From Verrucomicrobiota bacterium (GTDB lineage: Bacteria; Verrucomicrobiota; Verrucomicrobiia; Opitutales; UBA2995), in the NCBI GenBank assembly GCA_027622555.1, contig JAQBYJ010000017.1, positions 1 through 64,000 on the forward strand: 64,000 nucleotides of DNA, read 5' to 3'. The notes under the pieces were generated by a model. That model was not told the origin of the DNA. It saw nothing but the letters and a program-made list of their open reading frames with translations, and did not search any database. The position numbers were made by a program, and so were the translations under genes. Below, piece by piece: positions 9,588 through 19,334 of this stretch (position 1 is the first letter of the stretch; every line of letters starts with the position of its first letter).

Positions 9588-11072
9588 ATGATCAATCGAA
9601 GAGACTTTATCAAAACAACGGCAGCAGCATCTTTAGCCGCTTCACTTCCCGCTGGATGCTCAAAAGCAGAAGCAAAATCGATGAAACCAAATATACTCTA
9701 TATATTCTCCGACCAATGGCGTCAATGCGACCACGGCTATGCCGGGAATCCAGATGTCATCACGCCCAACATTGATCGACTTGCTGGCCAAAGCATTAAC
9801 TTTACTCACGCAGTTTCCGGAATTCCGGTATGTTGTCCGCATCGCGCAACACTCATTACAGGAAAATACCCACTCACTCACGGTCTTTATTTAAATGACC
9901 TGTCCCTGGCGCCTGAACATCAAAGTATTGCCCATTGCCTGAACGATGCTGGTTATAAAACGGGTTGGATTGGGAAATGGCACATCGACGGACAAGGTCG
10001 CGAAGAATTTACTCCTCCGGAACGTCGCCAGGGATTCGAATATTGGAAAGCCCTGGAGTGTACTCATGACTACAATAATTCTCCCTACTTCGGGGATTCA
10101 TCTGAAAAGAAATATTGGAAGGCTTACGACGCCATCGAACAGACCAAAGACGCTCAGTCATATTTGGAGCGGCACGCACAGTCGAATTCTGATTCTCCTT
10201 TTGCGCTATTTCTTTCCTGGGGGCCACCTCATGCTCCCTATCACACCGCTCCAGAAAAATACCATAAGTTATACGAAGACAAAGAAATCATTTTACGAAA
10301 AAACGTGCCTCAAAGCGAAAGGGAAGTAGCGATGAAAGATTACAAAGGCTACTATGCTCACATGACGGCACTGGACGATTGCATGGGAGATCTCATGAAA
10401 ACACTCGAAGAAACAGGTTTGTCGGAAAACACCATTCTCGTATACACCTCAGACCATGGGGACATGTTACACTCGCGTGGAGCAATGAAGAAACAACAAC
10501 CTTGGGACGAATCGTTACGAATTCCGTTTCTGCTTCGATGGCCGGAGGCGTTGAAGAACAAAGCACGAGCTATTTCGATGCCCATCGACACACCCGACAT
10601 CATGCCAACCTTGCTTGGTCTTACTCAAACCGCAATTCCGGATGAGGTCGAAGGCATTAATAGATCATCGGTCATTTTGGGTACCGAAGAGCCGGATAGC
10701 GAACACGCAGCATTAATGACTTGCCCGTCACCGTTTGGTCAATGGACTCGCGATAAAGGTGGGCGAGAGTACCGGGGCGTACGAACCACACGCTATACCT
10801 ATTGCCGCTCACTGGATGGGCCCTGGTTGTTGTACGATAACGAATCGGATCCCTTTCAAATGGACAATCTGGTAAACAAACCTGAATTTGCTTCACTGCA
10901 GAAAACTCTCGATGATCGACTTAACCTACTTTTAAGGAAGACAAGGGATGAATTTTTGTCAGGTCCCGAATTGATTGCCCGATCCGGTTACATTGTCAAA
11001 GCATCAACCGAAACTGTTGATTATAATATTCCATTCAATCCGGCGAATATTACAAAAAGTCCCTTAGTGTAG
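9588..11072 (+). CDS. Tat-exported sulfatase (CCPHR type)
   Basis: Type I sulfatase of 494 residues. The N terminus has a twin-arginine motif (NRRDFIK, 3-9) followed by an Ala-rich segment ending in PAGC24, so it is probably Tat-exported and may be lipidated. The modification core is C82-C83-P84-H85-R86, keeping CxPxR with His in the usual Ser position. The first metal site is SDQWRQ (41-46), with Asp-Gln rather than Asp-Asp. The late YTSDHGDM segment supplies further ligands. It is third in the operon with the permease and the small membrane protein, and a DUF1592 cytochrome gene starts 55 bp after it, so it heads the first sulfatase/DUF1592/DUF1552 set of the window. Confidence 0.9.
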   Translation: MINRRDFIKTTAAASLAASLPAGCSKAEAKSMKPNILYIFSDQWRQCDHGYAGNPDVITPNIDRLAGQSINFTHAVSGIPVCCPHRATLITGKYPLTHGLYLNDLSLAPEHQSIAHCLNDAGYKTGWIGKWHIDGQGREEFTPPERRQGFEYWKALECTHDYNNSPYFGDSSEKKYWKAYDAIEQTKDAQSYLERHAQSNSDSPFALFLSWGPPHAPYHTAPEKYHKLYEDKEIILRKNVPQSEREVAMKDYKGYYAHMTALDDCMGDLMKTLEETGLSENTILVYTSDHGDMLHSRGAMKKQQPWDESLRIPFLLRWPEALKNKARAISMPIDTPDIMPTLLGLTQTAIPDEVEGINRSSVILGTEEPDSEHAALMTCPSPFGQWTRDKGGREYRGVRTTRYTYCRSLDGPWLLYDNESDPFQMDNLVNKPEFASLQKTLDDRLNLLLRKTRDEFLSGPELIARSGYIVKASTETVDYNIPFNPANITKSPLV

Positions 11073-11127
11073 ATTGAAAGAAAACTTTGCGATTCCTTCA
11101 TTCGCCAGTTTTGTTTCTAAATAACCC

Positions 11128-13113
11128 ATGAATATCTATCCCCTTAGATCGAAATTTTCAAAGCCTGTATTGGCAGTTCTCACAATCGCTTTCGCTGCCA
11201 ATAGTTTTGGTGTTGATTTCGATGCGGATATTCAACCCATTCTGCAAAAGTACTGCATCAACTGCCATGGTGGTGAAAAAGTTAAGGGCGAGGTAGACTT
11301 CACTCTGATTAACAACGAAGCGGATGTGACAGCACATTTTGAACTTTGGGAGACGGTCTCGGATAGATTGGCCTATGAAGAAATGCCTCCTGAAGAAGAG
11401 GACCTACGGCCAAGCCTTGAAGAAGCACAATTAGTTATTAACTGGTATGAAGATCGCTTTGTTAGATCCGTTGAAGCGCGTCCAGGTGAATTCAAGCCAC
11501 GACGATTATCTGCTCCCGAATACCGAAACACACTCCGAACACTGTTTGGATTCGATCTTGAGGTAGCCATAATAGCGGCGGAACAAACCAAGGCAGAAAG
11601 ATCCCTCGTAATTAAACTGCTTCCAACCGATCCACCTGGAGAAAGCGGATTTATCAATGACACAAATGCAGCCCGCTTGTCTTCCAATATTTGGGAGCAG
11701 TATGCCTACCTTGCTGATCGAGCACTTGAGGAATTGTTCTCTGATAACAGGCTTCCTCAACTTGAAAAGTTAATCGGGGAAAAATTGCCTGATGCCTTTA
11801 CTCCGACCCAATTGAGTCAAGCTCAAGCCAAGTCGATTCTGCGGACCTTTTCAACACTTGCCTACCGTCGCCCACTTCCAAGAAATGCGATTAACAAAAT
11901 CCTGAGCACGCTTAAAGGCCTTGAAGGTCAGGCTCTCGTTGATGCTACCAAAACGGAAATGAAGGTGCTTTTAGTCTCTCCTCAGTTTCTTTATCGTGGG
12001 CATCTGCTGGAAAGCAAGGTTGGCAAACAACAATTGGTCGATAAATATGAACTGGCTGAACGTCTATCTTACTTCTTGTGGGAAGATATGCCGGATGAAG
12101 AACTGATCAAAGTAGCAAACAAAGGTCGCTTGGATGATCCCGATGAAATGACCATGCAGATCGATCGAATGTTAGCCTCTCCGAAGGCACGAAGTCTTGC
12201 CGGAAGTTTTGGCGGCCAATGGCTCGATCTTGCAGATATTGATCAAGCCGCCGAAGATGTCACCGAACGTGAAGCACTGCGCAGCCAGCCACTGGATTTT
12301 CTCAATTATCTCTTTACTGAAGATCGACCTGTCATGGAGCTCATTGACTCGGAGATTGTGTTTACCAATTACATCACAGCGTCCTTCTACCCCAAAGACA
12401 GCGAACAATTGAAGAAGTACGTTAAGTTCAAGGGAATAGAACGGGAATTGGTTCCCAACCAACGTATCACTCTCGAGCACACAGAAAGTCGCGGCGGCAT
12501 TCTCACGATGCCTGGAATCCTTGCTATGAATCGAGGTCCTATATTGCGCGGCACCTGGATGTTGAGGCGAATTATGGGAGAACGTCTCGGAGAACCTCCT
12601 GCCGATGTTCCCGCAATCAAGTCCGCCATGCCCGATGAAACACTTTCGTTTCGTGAACGTTTTGAACAGCATAGAAGTGATCCGACCTGCGCTCGTTGCC
12701 ATGATCGCATCGACCCCTTCGGCTTTGCTTTGCAGGCCTATGACGACAGTGGCGCATTTAAACTGGATCCCAATTATAAAGCACCACGCAGGATATCGGA
12801 ACATGAAGACTCGCTGGAAGTGATCGATACGTCCGGGCAATTACCAAGCGGCGAAGGTTTCGAAGATTTCGAAGGCCTTAAACAATTACTTCTTGGAGCC
12901 AAGCGCCAGGATATCATCCGGAATGTGGTCGAGCAAGTATTGGCATACGCTCTGTGCAGAAAACTCGAATCCTTCGATCGCCCTACAGTAACCACGATCA
13001 CTGAAAAGATTGACGAAACCAATGGTTCATGGCGTGATCTTTTCATCGAAGTAGCCTTAAGCCTACCATTTCAACAGACCTACATCTCCCCTAGCCCGAA
13101 GAACGAATCATGA
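11128..13113 (+). CDS. DUF1592-family di-haem cytochrome protein
   Basis: A 661-residue exported protein (signal about residues 1-29) with the PVC domain series: N-terminal cytochrome-like domain with C43-I-N-C46-H47, DUF1587 (about 120-190), DUF1595 (about 230-295), DUF1592 (about 305-435), DUF1588 with a second haem-c motif C521-A-R-C524-H525, and DUF1585 at the C terminus. Two CxxCH motifs imply two covalently bound haems, so an electron-transfer role in the periplasm is likely, although no reaction is known. Its stop codon overlaps the start of the DUF1552 gene by four bases (ATGA), indicating translational coupling and probably a functional pair. Confidence 0.9.
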   Translation: MNIYPLRSKFSKPVLAVLTIAFAANSFGVDFDADIQPILQKYCINCHGGEKVKGEVDFTLINNEADVTAHFELWETVSDRLAYEEMPPEEEDLRPSLEEAQLVINWYEDRFVRSVEARPGEFKPRRLSAPEYRNTLRTLFGFDLEVAIIAAEQTKAERSLVIKLLPTDPPGESGFINDTNAARLSSNIWEQYAYLADRALEELFSDNRLPQLEKLIGEKLPDAFTPTQLSQAQAKSILRTFSTLAYRRPLPRNAINKILSTLKGLEGQALVDATKTEMKVLLVSPQFLYRGHLLESKVGKQQLVDKYELAERLSYFLWEDMPDEELIKVANKGRLDDPDEMTMQIDRMLASPKARSLAGSFGGQWLDLADIDQAAEDVTEREALRSQPLDFLNYLFTEDRPVMELIDSEIVFTNYITASFYPKDSEQLKKYVKFKGIERELVPNQRITLEHTESRGGILTMPGILAMNRGPILRGTWMLRRIMGERLGEPPADVPAIKSAMPDETLSFRERFEQHRSDPTCARCHDRIDPFGFALQAYDDSGAFKLDPNYKAPRRISEHEDSLEVIDTSGQLPSGEGFEDFEGLKQLLLGAKRQDIIRNVVEQVLAYALCRKLESFDRPTVTTITEKIDETNGSWRDLFIEVALSLPFQQTYISPSPKNES

Positions 13114-14723
13114 CGAGAAACTGGAAAATTGACCGTCGAACCTTTTTAAGAGGATTGGCCGGCACTGTATTACCGCTACCCTTTCTCAACCTGATGGAAG
13201 CAAAGACGAGCCATATAATTGGTGGAGCTTCCAATCTGGATTCAGCACCATTGAGGTTCCTGACTCTTTTCAAGCCTAACGGGGTCCATCCACCATCCTG
13301 GAATATTAATGGAGGCAAAGAATTCGACTTTAGAATGTCACCTCTCATGGCACCATTTTCGAAACATAAGGACGACTTGCTCATACTCGACAATATGGGC
13401 GACTTTGGTTTTTCCTCCCACGCCAACTCCACACGTCGTTTCCTGTCTGGACACCATGAGAATAAAGATAGTGCTTCGGTAGATCAACTGATAGCGGATA
13501 AGATTGGTGGGGATACCGCTCATCGCTCCCTGGAGCTCACCACCGAAGGACTTTTTACCGGACAATTTGGCTGTAGCTACATTTCGTACGATAAGGACGG
13601 AGGAGCCATCCCGAGAGAAAGCGATCCTCAGTTGGTATTTGATCGATTGTTTAGGAATCCAATGAGTGATCCGAATCAGCGAGCTGCAATGACAAGTATC
13701 CTGGATCGCGTTAACAACGATGCGAAGACTCTGGCTCGAAAGGCTGGAAGTGAGGATCGACAAACTCTTGACGAATATCTCACCGTAGTTCGCGAAACCG
13801 AACGTCGTATCGAGAATCTGGATCAAGTAAAGAGCAACGCACATTTCGACTTCACAAACTTTCAACGTCCGGGAATGAGCTCCAATTTAAACGAGCAGGT
13901 CGAAACCATGATCGACATTATCGCTCTGGCTCTTTGGACAGACTCGACTCGCTGCATCACCTATATGCTCGGCAACAGTAACAGTCGGATGGTTTTCGAT
14001 TTCCTTGGCATTAAAGAACAGCACCACTACCTATCCCATTTCTTCCGTAATTTTAGCCGCACAAATCTGGAATCGCTTCTCAAGATCAGTCTTTGGCATA
14101 TGGAGAAATTTGATTACCTTTTGACCAAGTTAAAATCTTACAAGGATCAAAACGGAAGCTTGCTTGACAACAGCATTGTTCTGTTTGGATCCGGCATGGG
14201 TCATAGTGATAATCATACGGCACAACGGATCCCGATTATTTTGGCGGGTAATGGCAACGGACGCATAAAGACCGGCCGGTATATTCGTTATTCAAAGAAT
14301 CAGGAGCTTAGTAACCTTCATTTGACATTGCTAAAAATATTTGGAATCGAAACCGACTCGTTTTCAGCTTCAAGCTCACCATTACCGGGTCTCGACGGAG
14401 GTCGCTTTAATGAATTTCGCGAGCAACCATTCAATAGCTGGGTGAAGCATCAAGCCGGTGTAATTACTGCACAAGGCCGCCTCCGCATGTCAGACAATCT
14501 CGATGAGGCTCGCGTATTTTACATAGACATTGATGGCAAGGAACCCGTCCGTATTGAAATAGAATTCCGAGATTTCCATAATTTCAATCTCGCATACCAT
14601 GTGGGCACACCTATCACGCTAACCGGTAATGGAAGCACTGTCGGCGCACAACTGCTCATCACGAAAATCACCGACATAAAAAGCCTCTTTGGAAACAGTA
14701 AGCCTGGTACACAAAACGGTTGA
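13110..14723 (+). CDS. Tat-exported DUF1552 protein with C-terminal extension
   Basis: A DUF1552 protein of 537 residues with a twin-arginine signal (RRTFLRG, 9-15). DUF1552 is regularly encoded next to DUF1592 proteins in Planctomycetota and Verrucomicrobiota. Its fold has been related to alkaline-phosphatase-like proteins, but no activity is established. This copy is longer than its partner at 28267 (453 residues). The extra sequence is largely a C-terminal segment of about 85 residues that begins after the WVKHQAGV stretch and looks like a beta-rich add-on. The ATGA overlap with the upstream gene points to coordinated production of the two proteins. Confidence 0.88.
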   Translation: MTRNWKIDRRTFLRGLAGTVLPLPFLNLMEAKTSHIIGGASNLDSAPLRFLTLFKPNGVHPPSWNINGGKEFDFRMSPLMAPFSKHKDDLLILDNMGDFGFSSHANSTRRFLSGHHENKDSASVDQLIADKIGGDTAHRSLELTTEGLFTGQFGCSYISYDKDGGAIPRESDPQLVFDRLFRNPMSDPNQRAAMTSILDRVNNDAKTLARKAGSEDRQTLDEYLTVVRETERRIENLDQVKSNAHFDFTNFQRPGMSSNLNEQVETMIDIIALALWTDSTRCITYMLGNSNSRMVFDFLGIKEQHHYLSHFFRNFSRTNLESLLKISLWHMEKFDYLLTKLKSYKDQNGSLLDNSIVLFGSGMGHSDNHTAQRIPIILAGNGNGRIKTGRYIRYSKNQELSNLHLTLLKIFGIETDSFSASSSPLPGLDGGRFNEFREQPFNSWVKHQAGVITAQGRLRMSDNLDEARVFYIDIDGKEPVRIEIEFRDFHNFNLAYHVGTPITLTGNGSTVGAQLLITKITDIKSLFGNSKPGTQNG

Positions 14724-14748
14724 TTCTTAATGTCAGTCTCTTCCCTGA

Positions 14749-14883
14749 GGTGAAATCATTCCTGATTTCCATCAACAACAGCTCACTGCCTATGGGGAAG
14801 CCGTTGCGTTTTATGAAAGCCTGGGATTTCAACGCTCAGGTAAAACAGAACCTATGTGGATATACCATGGGGACGATCATTGA
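14749..14883 (+). pseudogene. Remnant of a GNAT acetyltransferase
   Basis: A 44-codon open frame without a start codon, bounded by a stop at 14746. It reads like the last part of a GNAT acetyltransferase, with AVAFYESLGFQRSG followed by EPMWIYHGDDH and a stop. The FYxxLGF motif is the classic last strand and helix of GNAT domains. The acetyl-CoA-binding region is missing, so this is a 5'-deleted relic between convergent genes. Confidence 0.6.
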
Positions 14884-14910
14884 GTAAGAAACAATTGATC
14901 CACTATGAAT

Positions 14911-16002
14911 TTATAGGTCCCGATAGGGTCGCAGTTTTTGCCAATCAAATTCAACTCCGATGCCGGGAGTGTCAGGAGCAACAGCAAGACCGTCTTTTTT
15001 CACAAGCGGTCGCTTGGTATACTCATCTATTGGAAAACTATGGTGCTCAACCCACCCGCCGTTTGATTGGGAGGCAACAAGGCTTACATGCAGTTCATGC
15101 ATACCATGGGAGCACACGGAAATTCCATAAACTCGCGACATTTGAGCGACCTTAAGCCAATTGGTTATTCCGCCGCAGTTGGATGCATCTGGTTGAATAA
15201 ATGAGAGTTTTGCCTTATCAAAGGCGTATCCGAATTCATGGAGGGTATGAAGATTCTCACCCATGGCCAAGGGAATCTTAACTGCGTCGGCAATTTTTCC
15301 ATACCCGGAATAATCGTCGGGTATGGTAGGCTCCTCGAACCAAAAAATATTATAGGGTTCCACTTCTTTGGCAAATTCAATGGCCTTGGTTACCGTCATG
15401 GAAAAATTGGCATCAATCATGAAAATGACGTCGTCACCAATCAATTTCCGGACTTCCTTTATACGTTCAATGTCCTCATCTGAATCAGATTTACCCACTT
15501 TAATTTTTACGGCATTAAATCCATCCGCCAAATGGTTCCGAACGCTATCCAAAAGCTTTGGAAGCGGGAAATCCAAATCAATTCCTCCTCGATAAACCTT
15601 ACAATAAGGGTTATCTCCCTGCAGGTACTGCCACAAAGGTTGACCTGCTTCTTTGCAACGAATATCCCAAAGAGCGATATCCAACGCAGAAATAGCAAAT
15701 GAGGCAATTCCACCACGACCTACATAGTGAATATACCATTCGCAGAATTCATTGATTGCCTCAACTTCGGTTCCTTCCTGCCCTTTCAGTGCCGGTGCCA
15801 AGTCAAAGTCCAACATCGCTTTGATAGCCTGTCCACCTCGACCTCCAGTGTAAGTATAACCGTTACCCACGCTACCGTCTTTCAAATAAACTGCTACAAC
15901 TACTAATTCAAAATGACTGTGCATCCCGTGTTGTGCATCATACAGCCGCTCGACTAACGGAATATTATAAAGCTTGGTCTCGATTCTAATTATCTCACTC
16001 AT
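14911..16002 (-). CDS. Enolase-superfamily sugar-acid dehydratase (mandelate racemase type)
   Basis: A 363-residue cytoplasmic enzyme of the mandelate racemase subgroup. The catalytic Lys pair is K166-I-K168, the metal ligands are D197 (MIDANF), E223 (FEEP) and E249 (MGEN), and the Asp-His dyad is D272 (QPDAS) with H299 (CSHGMHE). With these residues intact it should abstract the alpha proton of a sugar acid and dehydrate or epimerise it. The exact substrate cannot be deduced. It lies 20 bp downstream of a KduD-like dehydrogenase gene on the same strand, which fits a two-step sugar-acid pathway. Confidence 0.85.
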   Translation of the reverse strand: MSEIIRIETKLYNIPLVERLYDAQHGMHSHFELVVVAVYLKDGSVGNGYTYTGGRGGQAIKAMLDFDLAPALKGQEGTEVEAINEFCEWYIHYVGRGGIASFAISALDIALWDIRCKEAGQPLWQYLQGDNPYCKVYRGGIDLDFPLPKLLDSVRNHLADGFNAVKIKVGKSDSDEDIERIKEVRKLIGDDVIFMIDANFSMTVTKAIEFAKEVEPYNIFWFEEPTIPDDYSGYGKIADAVKIPLAMGENLHTLHEFGYAFDKAKLSFIQPDASNCGGITNWLKVAQMSRVYGISVCSHGMHELHVSLVASQSNGGWVEHHSFPIDEYTKRPLVKKDGLAVAPDTPGIGVEFDWQKLRPYRDL

Positions 16003-16022
16003 AAGTTAATCGTTGGCATTCA

Positions 16023-16793
16023 TTATCGTCCCATCCAGCCGCCATCCACCAGGAGAGTTGTTCCATGGACATAATTGGCTGCATCAGAAGCGAGAAACAC
16101 AACCGGTCCTTTAAAATCGTCCGGTTCGCCCCAACGACCAGCCGGAATCCTGGATAAAATTTGTTCGCTGCGGACGGGATCCTCCCTGAGGGCTTCCGTA
16201 TTTTTGGTAGCGATATATCCTGGAGCGATAGCATTAACATTAACACCCTTCCCTGCCCATTCGTTGGCGAATGCCATGGTCAATTGGCCGATTCCACCTT
16301 TGCTAGCTGCATAACCAGGCACTGTGATACCGCCTTGGAAGGTAAGTAATGAAGCCGTAAATATGACCTTGCCGCTCCCACGTTTCAGCATCTCTTTACC
16401 AAATTCACGGGTGAGTATGAACTGGGCATTCAAATTTACTTCGATCACTTGGTCCCAATATTCATCGGTATGCTCGGCAGCAGGCATACGCAGGATGGTC
16501 CCGGCATTATTAATTAAAATATCGATGCAAGGGTGCTCAGATTTAACAGCGTCAATAAAATGATACAAGGCCGCTCTATCGGAAAAATCACAATCGTAAC
16601 CTGAAAATTGTCCTCCCAAAGATTTAACCGCAATCTCAAGTTCGGAATCTTTAAGTGGCATGTGAGCTGCTACGCCGATGATGTTTGCCCCGGCATCAGC
16701 CAAGGCAATTCCCATCGCTTGACCAATACCTCGACTACAGCCTGTGACCAGGGCCGTTTTACCTGAGAGATTAAATGATTCCAACGTATTCAT
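16023..16793 (-). CDS. SDR oxidoreductase, KduD-like (2-deoxy-D-gluconate 3-dehydrogenase type)
   Basis: Short-chain dehydrogenase of 256 residues from the chosen start (MNTLESF). It has the Rossmann motif TGCSRGIG (17-24), NNAG (95-98), catalytic Ser148, and Y161/K165 in YAASK. The segment FNLSGKTALVTG and the ending TTLLVDGGWMGR resemble KduD-type enzymes, which interconvert keto-deoxy uronates. An upstream ATG at 16820 would add nine residues, but family members normally start close to FxLxGK, so I prefer 16793. Neither start has a good Shine-Dalgarno sequence. The gene is in line with the downstream dehydratase and probably shares its transcript. Confidence 0.85.
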   Translation of the reverse strand: MNTLESFNLSGKTALVTGCSRGIGQAMGIALADAGANIIGVAAHMPLKDSELEIAVKSLGGQFSGYDCDFSDRAALYHFIDAVKSEHPCIDILINNAGTILRMPAAEHTDEYWDQVIEVNLNAQFILTREFGKEMLKRGSGKVIFTASLLTFQGGITVPGYAASKGGIGQLTMAFANEWAGKGVNVNAIAPGYIATKNTEALREDPVRSEQILSRIPAGRWGEPDDFKGPVVFLASDAANYVHGTTLLVDGGWMGR

Positions 16794-16880
16794 AGTTCGG
16801 ATAAACCAAGTTTGTAACATTCATAATTCGAAAGAGTTGAGAGTTTTGGCTGGAATCGAATTTCCATGGTAAGGGATGCA

Positions 16881-18734
16881 TTAGCTCTTTGTTAGATATA
16901 CATAGTAGGCTGACCTTGACTCATTACCATCATCAATCAACCAGGATTGTATTTTTTGTTCACCGCCTGAAAGATAGACACTGAAACGGGCTTCTTCATC
17001 GGTTGGGTAAACCGAAACCGTTTGATCGTAGTCTCCTACTTTTAGCCGGACCGCTTTGACGGGAATAGCCAAGGTTGGTGTGTTAATTATTTTGCTCGAA
17101 TGATTGTGCAACTCCGCAACGTAGGGTCCGAGCTCCACCGTTCCGCCTATAGGAGCGTCGACTTCCTTCGGCCATCTCCGGACAGAAATGTCATAGCTGC
17201 CACTTTCCACTACATCAATTGCCCAAAACCCGTTTGCCTTCATTCCTGTTCGAACGTGTTGTTGACTGTAGGGTACGGCATCTCCATGCCAGTTCTGTGA
17301 AGAGAAAGTGTAGCATTTCTGTTTTGAATCATCGATGACGAAGGGCACATATTCATGGGAACGTTTGGCAATATCCTTCCACCACGTTTCGTAGGTTTCT
17401 TTTAGCTTTTTAACAACCTTGGGATTAACAGCGGCCACATCTGATCTCTGACCTGAATCAATCGACAGGTCATAAAGCTCTTCTCCCACGAGTCTCCATT
17501 GATCAGTCATCACAGAATAATCCTTATTCTTGATTAATAATCCTTCGCCAACAAAGTCGCCAAACCGACCTTGGTGATGAACGACGATGCTTCTGTCTTC
17601 CCAGAGATCAGGATCGCCCCGAAGCAAAGGAGTAAGATCAACGCCATCGAATTGTACTTTGCCGGGAACCTTTAAATTACACAACTCAACCAATGTTGGA
17701 AGCACATCGATGTGCGCGGTCAAATGGGGCACATCATTGCCTTGGATCAGTTCACCTTTAGGCCAATGAAAAAAACCAGCCGCCCGGTGACCGCCTTCGT
17801 AGGCTGAAGTTTTCATTCCACGCATCCCGGCATTGTAGCCTGTTTCGACAAACCCGTTTGGTATCTCGGTTAGTTCTGCTCCCGCAGCACTGCCGTTATC
17901 CGTCATGAAAATGATAAGGGTGTTTTCAGCAATTTCCATTTCCTCCAGGCGACTTCGCAGACGACCCAAATTTTCATCAATGATTTTTATCATCCCATAA
18001 AAACGGGCTCTTCGTTCGGGGATTCCAGCATCCAAAAAGGGTTGAATGAATTCTATCGGTGCGTGAAGAGGACCATGCGGAGCGTTGGTCGCCAGGTAGA
18101 CAAAGAACGGCTCATTCTGGTTCTTCTCTATCCAATCACCCGCCTCACGAAACCAAACATCGGTGCAATAACCGTCCGTTTTTTCCGGCTCGCCATTGCG
18201 CAAGTAGGTATCATCGTAATAGTCGTTGTTCCAAAAATCTGGAGTTTCACCCACCACTCCACCTCCGTGAATAAGCGATTCCTCGAACCCTCGATCCTGT
18301 GGCCGGAAGGGATAGTTATCGCCCAAATGCCATTTGCCAAACATTGCGGTTTTATACCCGCTATTATTAAAAACCTCGGCCATGGTCATTTCGTCTTTTC
18401 GCAGATGATTACGTCCGCCGTAGGTGAGCCATACCCCTACCCGACTTGAATAGCGGCCTGTCGCCAAGGCTGCCCTTGAGGGCGAGCAGGTAGGATCAAC
18501 GTGAAAATTGGTGAGTCGGACACTATCTTTGTGTAAAGCATCGAGGTTGGGCGTATTTAAGTAGGGGTTACCATGGGCAGAAATATCTCCATAGCCTTGA
18601 TCATCCGTTATGATCACAATCACATTGGTATGAACCTGGTTAAAGCCAAACAGAGGTGACTTTCCTTTTTGGGCGGGACAGCCGAAGGCCATCAAAACGA
18701 AAATCAAAGTTATTGGGTAGAGGAGGAATCTCAT
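16881..18734 (-). CDS. Two-domain sulfatase (CSPSR type)
   Basis: A 617-residue sulfatase with a hydrophobic export signal (about residues 1-18, possibly lipidated at Cys19). The metal site is TDDQGYGD (43-50) and the formylglycine core is C83-S-P-S-R87. After the arylsulfatase domain (to about residue 470) comes a beta-rich C-terminal domain of about 140 residues, probably a carbohydrate-binding accessory domain, including a WPKEVDAPIGG stretch. The frame remains open upstream to 18944, but that part runs into a repeat and lacks coding character, so I start at the ATG at 18734. The N-terminal HLRKDEMTMAEVFNNSGYKT region is typical of arylsulfatase A-like enzymes. Confidence 0.88.
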   Translation of the reverse strand: MRFLLYPITLIFVLMAFGCPAQKGKSPLFGFNQVHTNVIVIITDDQGYGDISAHGNPYLNTPNLDALHKDSVRLTNFHVDPTCSPSRAALATGRYSSRVGVWLTYGGRNHLRKDEMTMAEVFNNSGYKTAMFGKWHLGDNYPFRPQDRGFEESLIHGGGVVGETPDFWNNDYYDDTYLRNGEPEKTDGYCTDVWFREAGDWIEKNQNEPFFVYLATNAPHGPLHAPIEFIQPFLDAGIPERRARFYGMIKIIDENLGRLRSRLEEMEIAENTLIIFMTDNGSAAGAELTEIPNGFVETGYNAGMRGMKTSAYEGGHRAAGFFHWPKGELIQGNDVPHLTAHIDVLPTLVELCNLKVPGKVQFDGVDLTPLLRGDPDLWEDRSIVVHHQGRFGDFVGEGLLIKNKDYSVMTDQWRLVGEELYDLSIDSGQRSDVAAVNPKVVKKLKETYETWWKDIAKRSHEYVPFVIDDSKQKCYTFSSQNWHGDAVPYSQQHVRTGMKANGFWAIDVVESGSYDISVRRWPKEVDAPIGGTVELGPYVAELHNHSSKIINTPTLAIPVKAVRLKVGDYDQTVSVYPTDEEARFSVYLSGGEQKIQSWLIDDGNESRSAYYVYLTKS

Positions 18735-18928
18735 GAACAAATTTAAAAATAAAGGACATCTGACCCCATCTTCAAGCCGGATTAGAGTCTTTAATGAACA
18801 AACAAGCGTCCTGCTAATCTCAAACCAAATGAAACTCCCAATTGCAAGCATCGGGGGATCTGAAATACAAGAACAAGCTCTTTTTTCTTTTGCTCGCAAG
18901 AATCCAGCAGACATCGTTGGTATTCGAT

Positions 18929-18988
18929 TCGCGACCAAGGTCACTCCTACAGCTACTTTCGCATGTCAAAATGTAGGAGCCAGCTTGT
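18929..18988. repeat. REP-like repeat, degenerate pair of arms
   Basis: A minus-oriented arm (18929-18952: TTCGCGACCAAGG then CTCCTACAG) and a plus-oriented arm starting TGTAGGAGCCAGCTTG at 18972. They form a back-to-back pair of the family seen at 2667 and 50413. Confidence 0.7.
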
Positions 18989-19091
18989 ATTCCTTGAGCT
19001 TGTCCAAATGGCTGGCGATCTCCGCGATTTCAAACGTTCCCTTCAACACCCTCCAAGCATCGGGGAATAACAAGTTTAAACGTTCCCAATC
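18966..19091 (-). pseudogene. Possible 3' gene relic of unknown family
   Basis: A 41-codon minus-strand frame between stops has protein-like composition (WRVLKGTFEIAEIASHLDK) but no start and no recognised family. Its last codons, LAPTF, are formed by the adjacent repeat arm. It may be a decayed gene end or chance. Confidence 0.2.
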
Positions 19092-19334
19092 TCATCCGGC
19101 CTACAGCCTTGATACCTTAGTTGACCCAGGTATCACCTGGTGTCTTGCCGGGCTAGCAATCGGGAAAATCGTGAAGGATTAGAGATTACAAGTGAAATCT
19201 TCGCCCTTGCTTTGCTACTCCGCAGCAAGCAAAGAAGCATCATAACAAAGCAACCCCTCGGGCTTCGGGGCTCGATGAATCGGAAAAGTCAGCGACGAAC
19301 CAAGCTTCGAGGAATGAACCCGGTTGCGATTCAA

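Larger units (their letters stand above)
18735..19334. other. 600-bp intergenic region with repeat and possible gene relic
   Basis: Lies between two minus-strand genes. It contains the GTAGGAGC repeat at 18929-18988, a possible decayed coding fragment on the minus strand at 18966-19091, and a GC-rich hairpin-like stretch CCCTCGGGCTTCGGGGC near 19255. I see no intact gene. Confidence 0.5.

Noticed and set aside
12172-12840. 222-codon minus-strand ORF inside the DUF1592 gene
   Set aside because: It is antisense to well-conserved domains of the cytochrome protein, including the second haem region.
18733-19182. 149-codon plus-strand ORF upstream of the two-domain sulfatase
   Set aside because: It runs through a REP-like repeat, overlaps the sulfatase start on the other strand, and has no family resemblance; the minus strand reads more like protein in part of it.
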